A stretch of DNA of 64,000 bases from Neostapfia colusana (lineage: Eukaryota; Streptophyta; Magnoliopsida; Poales; Poaceae): the NCBI GenBank assembly GCA_030760725.1, contig JASWHV010000008.1, forward strand, positions 56,829,671 through 56,893,670, written 5' to 3'. Positions within the stretch are counted from its first letter, which is position 1; every line of letters starts with the position of its first letter. A program made the position numbers and the translations under genes. A model generated the notes under the pieces. The model saw only the letters and a list, made by a program, of their open reading frames with translations. It had not been told where the DNA came from and ran no database searches. Shown here piece by piece: positions 56,800 through 64,000 of this stretch.

Positions 56800-59700
56800 G
56801 ATTTGCTCTTCCTACTTTTGTACGTGCGATGCATAAAACATTTGGAGAGCTAATCCGAGACTTAGTAGAGGTGTATGTCGATGACATCGTTGTCAAAGTC
56901 AGAGAGAGCACCTCCTTGCTAGATAACCTAGGTCTAGTCTTTGACAAACTGCGCTCCACGCGCACCAAGCTAAACCCGGACAAATGTGCGTTCGGTGTCT
57001 CCTCTAGAAAGCTCCTTGGATTCTTGGTCTCACACCAAGGGATCGAGGCCAACCCAGAGAAGATCAAGGACATCGAGCTGATGCGGCCCCTGGCTCGCAT
57101 CGAGGACGTCTAGAAGCTCACGGGATGTCTAGCTGCGCTCAGTCAGTTTATACCTAGGCTAGCTGAGCGGGCTCTTCCCTTCTTCAAGCTCCTGCGCAAA
57201 GCCGGTCCATTTGTTTGGACTGAAGAAGCAGAGGAAGCATTCCAGGGGTTGAAGCAACTCCTATTGACGCTGCCCATCATGGTTACCCCTGAGCCCTGTG
57301 ACCATCTACTGCTCTACATCGCGGCAACAACAGAAGTGGTGAGCATGGTCGTAGTCGCAGAGCGGCCGGACCCCTCGCCACTACAACCTGCTCTTGCTGC
57401 AGAAGTCAAGCACCAAGGCTGTCCGGACCCCATGGGGGCCCCGACAGCCAAGAGATCTCTGAGGGCCAGCCCCCGGAGACCACAGTTGACCTCTCGGAGG
57501 TCCAAGACGGCCGAGAAGCCCCCGGATCCCAGCCCCGGAGGTAGCCCCGAACCTAGAGGACAGGAGGTCCCAGGGTCCGGTGCCAATGGAGGAAGACGTC
57601 TCGGATCCCCCAGGGAGGGTCCGGACCATCCAAAGGCCTGCCTACTACATCAGTGAAGTCCTCCACGACGCCAAGACCAGGTACCTGGAGGTACATAAAC
57701 TGGTATATGCAGTGCTCGTGGCGTCCAGGAAGCTCCGGCACTACTTCCAGGCCCACAGGGTCTCGGTGGTCACCTCGTATCCGCTGAGGACCATCCTCCA
57801 CAGCCCTAACGCGACTGGCAACGTCATCAAGTGGGCAGCAGAGTTTGAGCTGGACTTCCTACCACTTCATGCAGTAAAGAGCCAAGCACAAGCTGACTTC
57901 GTGGCCAAGTGGAAGCCATCACCAACCAATCCAGGGGGCCCTGAAGGTGGAGAACCGGAGCCCCAGGCACTGGTCTTCACCGAGCCTCACTGGATGCTCT
58001 ACTTCAACAGCTCCTCGCGGATGCAGGGGGGCCGGAGCCGGCGTACTGCTCCTCACGCCGACGGGGGAGCAAGTCAAGTACATGGTGGGCCTCAACTTCA
58101 AGGCAACCAACAACACGGCCGAGTATGAAGCTCTTATCTTCGGCCTGAAGACGGCACTGTCTCTCGGCGTTCGCCAGTTGTTGGTCAAGGGCGACTCCCA
58201 GCTAATCATCAAGCAAGTCAAGGGTGAATGCTCCTGCAACGACCCACAATTAGCTGCCGATCTGCTCTATGTGTAGATGCTGGAGAAGGACTTTGAAGCC
58301 TTGACTTGTGCCATGTACCACGCGCCGACTACATCGTCGTCGACGACCTGTCAACGAAGGCCTCCACCGGAGCCCCGGTGCCCGAAGGAGCCTTCGAAAG
58401 GACGTTGCCGCGACCCACAGCCCGACCTACCAAACCGGGCGAGGGGGCGAGACCAGCACCTCGAAGCTGGCGGTCCCGGCGGCCCTGCAGCCATGGTGCC
58501 CGCCAAGGATCGTATGCGCCACTAGGGACTCCGTGCTACCCAGCGCCCAAGATCTAGAGGCTCAAGTAGGCCACGATGCATGGATCACGGAGGTCCGGGA
58601 CTACTTGAAAGACAACATACTTCCTGATGAACATGCATCCGCTAAACGGATTGTGCGGATGGCTAAGAGATACATGCTGGTAGAAGGGGATCTCTACTGG
58701 CGTGGCGCCAACAGCATCCTATTGCGGTACATAACCCAGGAGGAAGGCTGCGACCTGCTCACAGAAATCCACGGGGGCGAGTGCGGGAACCACGCATCTT
58801 CCCGCACGCTGGTCGGTAAAGCCTTCCGGCATGGTTCTACTGGTCGACAGCCCTCCTGGATGCCATCAAGCTTGTTAAGAGATGCAATACGTGCCAGCTC
58901 CATGCCAAGCAGATCCACACACCGGTGCAGACGCTGCAGGTGATCCCGTCCTCGTGGTCGTTCGCAGTATGGGGATTGGACATCCTGGGGCCCTTCCCCA
59001 GAGCCGTCGGGGGATACCGGTACCTCTACGTCGCCATTGACAAGTTCACCAAGTGACCAGAAGCTGCACCAGTCATCAACATGCAATCCGCAGTCAAGTT
59101 CATCAAGTCAATCGTCTACAGGTTCGGGGTCCCGAACAGGATCATCATCGACAACGGGGCCCAGTTCACCAGTGCAGCGTCCCAAGAGTACTGTGAAGAC
59201 CTTGGCATCCAGGTGTGCTATGCATCCGTTGCAAATCCAAAGAGCAACGGGCAAGTCGAGAGAGCCAACGCCGAGATCTTTTGGGGCCTCAAGACTCGCA
59301 CCTATGCCAGCATGGAGAAGCATGGTGCCAAGTGGGTGGACGAGCTTCCGTGCGCACTGTGGGCTAGCCGGACATCCCAGAGCTGGGCCACAGGGGAAAC
59401 ACCCTTCTTCATGGCATACGGGGCCGAAGACGTGGTTCCCCCGTAGGTCACCATGGGGTCCCCCCATGTCCGAGCTTACAACGAAGCCACGCAGGACCAG
59501 CTCCGACGTGAGGATATCAACCTCGTCGATGAGACAAGATGGAAAGCAACGCTCCGAAATGCACGGTACCGGTAGGCGCTCCGGCGCTACCACCAGAGGT
59601 CCGTGCATGCTCGGGAGCTCAAGGAAGGCGACCTGGTGCTGTGGCGCAAACTTTCTCAAGAAGGGGCCAACAATCTCTCCCCCAGCTGGGAAGGTCCCTT

Positions 59701-59815
59701 CCGAGTCACAAAAGTTTGCCGCCCCGGGTGCGTGCGCCTTGCTACGGAGGACGGGGACCTGCTCCCCAACCCTTGGAACATAGAACACCTCCGTAAATTC
59801 TACCCCAAAGCAGTG
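56800..59815 (+). pseudogene. Tat-type pol: partial RT, two RNase H domains, integrase
   Basis: RT from MHKTFGELIRDLVEVYVDDI (YVDD intact) to LLGFLVSHQGIEANPEKIK; TAG at 57110-57112 where CAG is expected (EDV, stop, KLTG). After FVWTEEAEEAFQGLKQLLLT a proline-rich insert with a frame change (about 57360-57600) interrupts the first RNase H, which resumes at QRPAYYISEVLHDAKTRYLE. The archaeal-type RNase H at about 57990-58275 reads YFNSSS, with Asn for the first catalytic Asp, then NNTAEYEALIFGL and LVKGDSQLIIKQV. Integrase: HGGECGNHASSRTL ... KRCNTCQLHAKQIH, GLDILGPF, IIDNGAQF, NGQVERANAE (DDE intact). The end is WNIEHLRKFYPK. Further stops lie near 58274, 59055, 59443 and 59573. Confidence 0.92.
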
Positions 59816-61079
59816 ATAGGACAGGGTTTTTCTTCTTTCTGTAACAGATCTGATAGAGCCCAGAGCAGCACACACCAGGGTGTGGTCCAGGACTACGTCC
59901 GGCTTAGCCTGGTCCTGTACCCTAAGCGCGTAGGCCCTGCCCCCCTTCACAATGGGGTGGGTCGTTGCCTCCATGTGCAGACTGTCTTCCTCCTATGGAC
60001 GTATATGAATGAAAAGAACCATGTCCTACCACGCTTACATCATGTGTTCATTTAAATTACGCATTAATTTTTATGATCACCTCCCCATGCTCATGACAGT
60101 ATACGCTCATCGTATACTCGGCTCTCCTTTCCCACTCTCATCACTAGTCGGCATTTCCATCCTGCTGAAGGCGATTGTGCTTGAGGTACCTGCCAAAGGC
60201 CCGGGGGCCTTTCGGACCTCCCCCTGTTTAGGTACTGTGACGCTAGTTGGTCTCCTCCAGGAAAGACCTATGCCAGAATGTGAGGTCCAGGGCGTGCAGC
60301 CTGCTTTGCCTGGTCCTGCACACAAAGCGTGCGCGCTCTGCCTCCCGAGAGGTCAAGGGTGTGCAGCCTGCTTTGCCTGGTCCTGCACCTAAAGCGTGCG
60401 TACTCTGCCTCCCCAGCGCTACGGTTAAGTACTAGGGGTCGGACAGTTACACCCTGACCAAGGAGGGAGCTGGACCTCCGGTACCGGGTGCAATGAATTA
60501 CCCAAGCTCCGTATAGCGGCCCAGGACTGTAAGCCAAATAAGACTAAGAGACAGGGAAGGGAGGACCTCTGAGCAGGATTATCGTTTCCCTACTTGTGTG
60601 CAGGACCTCCTGAGAGGCCTTTCGGACCTCCGGCACCGGAGCTCCAACACCGGCATGCTCCGGACGGTCAGGAGGCCCTAGCCTTGGCTCCCCCACAGGA
60701 ATGTGGTAGGTGTGCCCAATGCATTGGCCACACCTACCAGGGGGCACTATGGGGGACTACATAAGGGAAGGCTGGAGCACCCGGTTGTACTGAAGTCCCA
60801 AGACTTCTCAAGACCAGAGCTCCAGACTCCAACTTAAGACCCCTTGGGTCCTTATGAGAACAAGGGCCCAAGGGAGGTGTCTGTGCTAAAAAAGCTTCGG
60901 CATCGGTGGAGACCTCCCGGGGCCCTTACGGAGCTAAGGTCTCGGGCAGGGCAAGTCAAGAAAAGGAAGCAAAAAGCACAGGCACATAAAACAACAAGTT
61001 TATTCATTGAAGAGCTCCATGAGCTGGCCTACAGATAGAAGACAAAATACAATAGCCCTCCAGCTACAAGGGCAAGCGT
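59816..61079. other. spacer between Tat pol and antisense gene, with a 67-bp duplication
   Basis: Non-coding on both strands as far as I can tell. The block gtgcagcctgctttgcctgg occurs at 60294 and 60361, a 67-bp tandem duplication. A looser third relative lies near 59880-59940. Confidence 0.6.
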
Positions 61080-64000
61080 CTAAGGGTTCCCGGCCTCCCG
61101 CTGGAACCGAGACGCAACGAGGGCGGCGACGTCTCCAACTCCAGACCTGGCGATCTTCTCCTGCTCGGCGACGGGGCCCCGCACCACCGGCTCCAGAGAG
61201 ATGGAGGAGTCCCAGCTCTGGAAGCACGTAAGCACGTGTGCGGCGACCTCCTTCGCCAAGCCTCTCCCTTCAACCTCGAGCTCGTCGCCGATCATAGCTT
61301 CCAGCCTCTCCAGCTTGGCGCCAATGGACTCGAGTGCCGGGAGCGCCTGGGCCACCTCTTGTGCTGGGGCGCCTGTCCTCATGGGGCTGAAGCCGAGAGG
61401 CACTAGGGCAGACTCCGCCTGGCCAACAAAGTCCCAGACTCCCTGGGCCTCGACGGTCCGCGAAGCCCGAAGCTGCTCCACCTCCTGACGAGCCGCCAGC
61501 AGGGCGCCAGGTCCTTCCTCGGCGAACCTCCGCTCCTTGGCCGCCAGGTCGTTCTCCCAGAGCTGGAGGTCCTGGGTAAGCCTCTCCAACTCCGACACCC
61601 GGAAGTCGGTAGCAAGCTCCCAGTTCAGCACCGCCTGGCGGTCCTTGGTGACCTGCTCCTCCTTTTTGGCCAAGGCTGCCTCTCGGAGTTCCAGCTCTCC
61701 AGCCCTGGCCCTCAGGTCGCCTTCTCCCGCCTGCAGCTGCTCGGAGACCTCCTTCTTCTTGTCTGCCACGGCGTGCTCCCGCTCCGCGATGGCACACTCG
61801 CGCCACGCCAGCTGCAACCGGACCCCCTCGTTGGCGGCGGAGCGGGCCAGGACACCGTCATAGGCCTCGCGGGCCTCCAGCACGATCCTCCGGGTCTCGG
61901 TGTCGAGGCGGTCGATGACAATCTTCTACGCAGTGAGGAGCTCCTCCTCAGCATTGAGCCTCGTCCTCTTAGCGTCGAGCTCCTCCTCGACCTCCCTGGT
62001 CCGCAGCTTCAAGAGCCGCCCCCAGCTGCGGAGGCGGTCCATCTCGTCCGCCAAGACCTCCTGCTCGCGCGCGAGCGCAGCCTGAACCTGCCGGACACTG
62101 GACTAGGCATGTTCCATGGCGTCCGACAGGGACAGTGGAGCAGCGGAGGCCGAAGCCGTGCCGCGAACCTCCTCCATGACGTCGTCATCCGACGGGGGAG
62201 ACGCCGGCGCCACAAGACCCGGGGGAGCCACGACGATGTGCCGATCGGGAGAAGACGGCGCTGAGGCAGGGCTAGCCCCGATGCACTCCTATTCACTGCC
62301 CACTTGGGGACCTGCGTCAGCTCCTCCAGCGTCAGCACCTGAAGGCTGGTCATCGTCAGCCTGCTTCGCTGAGTCCTCATCAGCAGCCAGCTCCCGAGCT
62401 GGCGAAGGAGGAGGTGTCATCGTCGTCACAGAGGCCGGTCCTGCTGGGCCAGAAGGAGAAGACGCCTGGACTTGCACGGGGGCCAGTGAAGCTGCCGTGG
62501 CGTCCGTACGCTGCGGCACTGGGCTGCTACCAGCCGAAGTTGGCTGAGGGACAGACACGTCCCCATCAGCCAACGAGACCCTGCAAGCACAGGGAACACT
62601 CAAGACAAGAGTAAAAGAAAAACTGGAGTACGCAAGTACTAAGACTCGATAAGTACAACTTACTGAGATACACGGACATTCCAGCGGGCATGAAGCCCTG
62701 GCTTGCGAGACGGGGCAGGGCCGCCAGAGCCTGCCGTCGCCACCGGGGCCTGCGCCGAGGGCACCTGGACTGGCGGAACAGAGGGCGCACCCAGAGTCCC
62801 CCTGGGAACTGAAGCAGTGGAGCTCCCACCGGCAGCACCTCTGGCGCCGCTCACCGTGCCAGTCCCTGAAGCACCTGAAGGCCGGGGCACCTGCGTCCCC
62901 GGTTGAGTCCCGGCTGCGCTCCCTCCGGCAGCGCCGCTTGCTGAGCCTGCAGCAGGGACACTCGACGACCGGGGCACCTGAGCCCCTGGCTGAGCCCCAG
63001 TCACCACGACACCGGCGTCCCTCCTCGGAGCTCCACCTGTGGAAGGAGTGTGGGTCGCCCGGGGCTCCTCTGACCGCCGCTGACCCAAGGGAGTTATGTC
63101 GGCACAAAAGACCCGAGGCCTCTTTGGGTCGCTGCCTGACGGAGCGGCGCCCCCTGACGAAGGGTGCGAATACACTCCGGTCCCCTGTCTCGGCATGAAC
63201 AATGCCCTCGGCGGAGACCGGGAGCGCTTCCTCATCGGCGGGCTGGAGGCCGGCACCTTGCCCTTCCCCTTATCGACAGTCGGGGCACTGTCGCCCCTCG
63301 GCGTGGGTTGGGCGTTGAGCGATGCCTCGCGCTGCACTCTGGAGCTGTCAGCCTCGGTGATCGAGATCCCCTGGGAAGCATCACCGATCTGGCGCACGGT
63401 GATACCAATATCGTCCAAGGTTGGCATCTCCCGGAGCAGCCTCGACCTACGCGTTGGCTCCACGAAGAGAGGGAGGCAGGAAGCAGGAACTGTTAGAGAA
63501 CGGTCATCGAGGATGTCACTGCTTACCCTCATCACAATCTCCTTCAACATCTTGACGGATGGGTCAGAGTCTAAGCCCGTCTCCAGTCTGGTGCAGTCAT
63601 GCACGCCGGTGTAGTACCACGCCGGGCAGTTGCACTACTGTAGAGGCGCAATGCGGCACGACAGGATGTCCGCCAACACCATCAAGGACGTCAGCCCCTG
63701 CTCCGTCAGGAACTGGATCCGCTCTAGGACTTGCGTGTACTCCGGCTCCAACTCCGGGCACTCCTCCCAGAAGCGGCGCCCGGTGGATGGGGCCTCAGTC
63801 GGCAGCTGAAGGCGATCGTGCTCATCAGTCTGCACGATCACCCAGTCCTCCCTCCAGCTCTCCCACCTTGAGGCGCTGAAGGGTTGAAGGTACTTGGAGA
63901 CCTTCGGATCCTTGTTGCGGTGCTGGAAGTAGTATGCTCCCAGCTGGTTCTTCGAGCCGCGCCCGGTCGCCCCCCAACAAGAAGAAGTGATGAAAGAGCG
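61080..64000 (-). pseudogene. antisense gene of G3, spliced, gypsy-type transposon domain plus coiled coil
   Basis: It runs on the minus strand from beyond 64000. Exon 1 reads NQLGAYYFQHRNKDPKVSKY, RWESWREDWVIVQTDEHDR and QVLERIQFLTEQGLTSLMV, then a TAG near 63637, CNCPAWYYTGVHDC and a Ser/Pro-rich region to 62664. Exon 2 (62580-61080) has a Ser/Pro/Ala linker, then a long coiled coil (REHAVADKKKEVSEQLQAGE; ELREAALAKKEEQVTKDRQ), ending at the TAG of 61080-61082. The N-terminal part resembles the grass putative gypsy type transposon domain (Pfam PF04195 from memory). Four internal TAG stops make it a pseudogene as read. Function unknown; antisense genes at this position are known in Grande-type elements. 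Confidence 0.82.
62581..62663 (-). other. predicted 83-bp intron of the antisense gene
   Basis: On the minus strand the donor is tctca/gtaagt and the acceptor is gtgcttgcag/ggtctc. Removing 83 bases joins the two reading frames exactly: a Gln codon is completed across the junction, and VSLADGDVSVPQ follows. Confidence 0.75.

Larger units (their letters stand above)
56796..64000 (+). mobile_element. G3: Ty3/gypsy element of Tat type, 5'-truncated and running off the window
   Basis: It begins abruptly inside RT next to a CACTA exon. Then follow RNase H, a second archaeal-type RNase H and integrase on the plus strand, and, after a 1.25-kb spacer, a long antisense gene on the minus strand. The second RNase H and the antisense gene between pol and the 3' LTR are features of the Tat lineage (Grande and RIRE2 relatives). 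The 3' LTR is beyond 64000. Confidence 0.9.

Noticed and set aside
60107..60537. Short ORFs around the 67-bp duplication
   Set aside because: Their openness follows from the duplicated block. No domain and no partner gene.

Overview
The window looks like intergenic DNA from a grass (Poaceae) nuclear genome. I see no intact host gene, rRNA, tRNA, CRISPR array or bacterial-type operon. Nearly every supported feature is a plant transposable element: Ty1/copia and Ty3/gypsy LTR retrotransposons, CACTA (En/Spm-type) DNA transposons and one LINE fragment, with elements inserted inside elements. The grass assignment is an inference from the element types (a Tekay-like chromovirus with 4-kb LTRs, a SIRE/Maximus-like copia element with an extra ORF, a Tat-like gypsy element with an antisense gene, and TNP2 CACTA elements) and from GC-rich leaders next to AT-rich introns. 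I cannot name a species.

Layout. 1-5897: 3' part of a Tekay-like gypsy element (G1, + strand) ending in a 4.07-kb LTR, inserted into the RNase H region of a copia element (C1, - strand, 5898 to about 10020). 10037-17266: a decayed coiled-coil gene fragment of unknown origin, split by a second, complete 4.7-kb copia element (C2, - strand, 11542-16262). 17267-19850: CACTA terminal-type repeat clusters of two families. 19852-47510: a SIRE/Maximus-like copia element (S1, + strand), itself split at the RT gene by a complete 15.4-kb gypsy element of the G1 family (G2, - strand, 26061-41448, exact 5-bp target duplication gcaac). 47511-51861: GC-rich CACTA leader and a decayed CACTA transposase gene (- strand). 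51862-54186: LINE fragment (- strand). 54187-56795: a second CACTA element of the same terminal family (+ strand) carrying only the C-terminal transposase exons. 56796-64000: a 5'-truncated Tat-like gypsy element (G3): pol on + and a long spliced antisense gene on -, running off the right edge.

How the genes relate. Each retrotransposon carries the usual gag, protease, integrase, RT and RNase H modules, in copia or gypsy order, and nearly all are broken by stops, single-base indels or lost catalytic residues. Beyond that standard set are three extra genes: an ORF upstream of gag in G2 (35011-35955), a large ORF downstream of pol in S1 (about 43550-45330), and the antisense gene of G3 (61080 to beyond 64000). 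The most unusual non-coding signal is a family of short palindromes (GGACTAGTCC and GGACTTGTCC) packed upstream of the TATA box in both LTRs of S1 and again between its pol and its extra ORF. Many stop codons are TAG where CAG is expected, which fits decay by cytosine deamination at methylated CHG sites.
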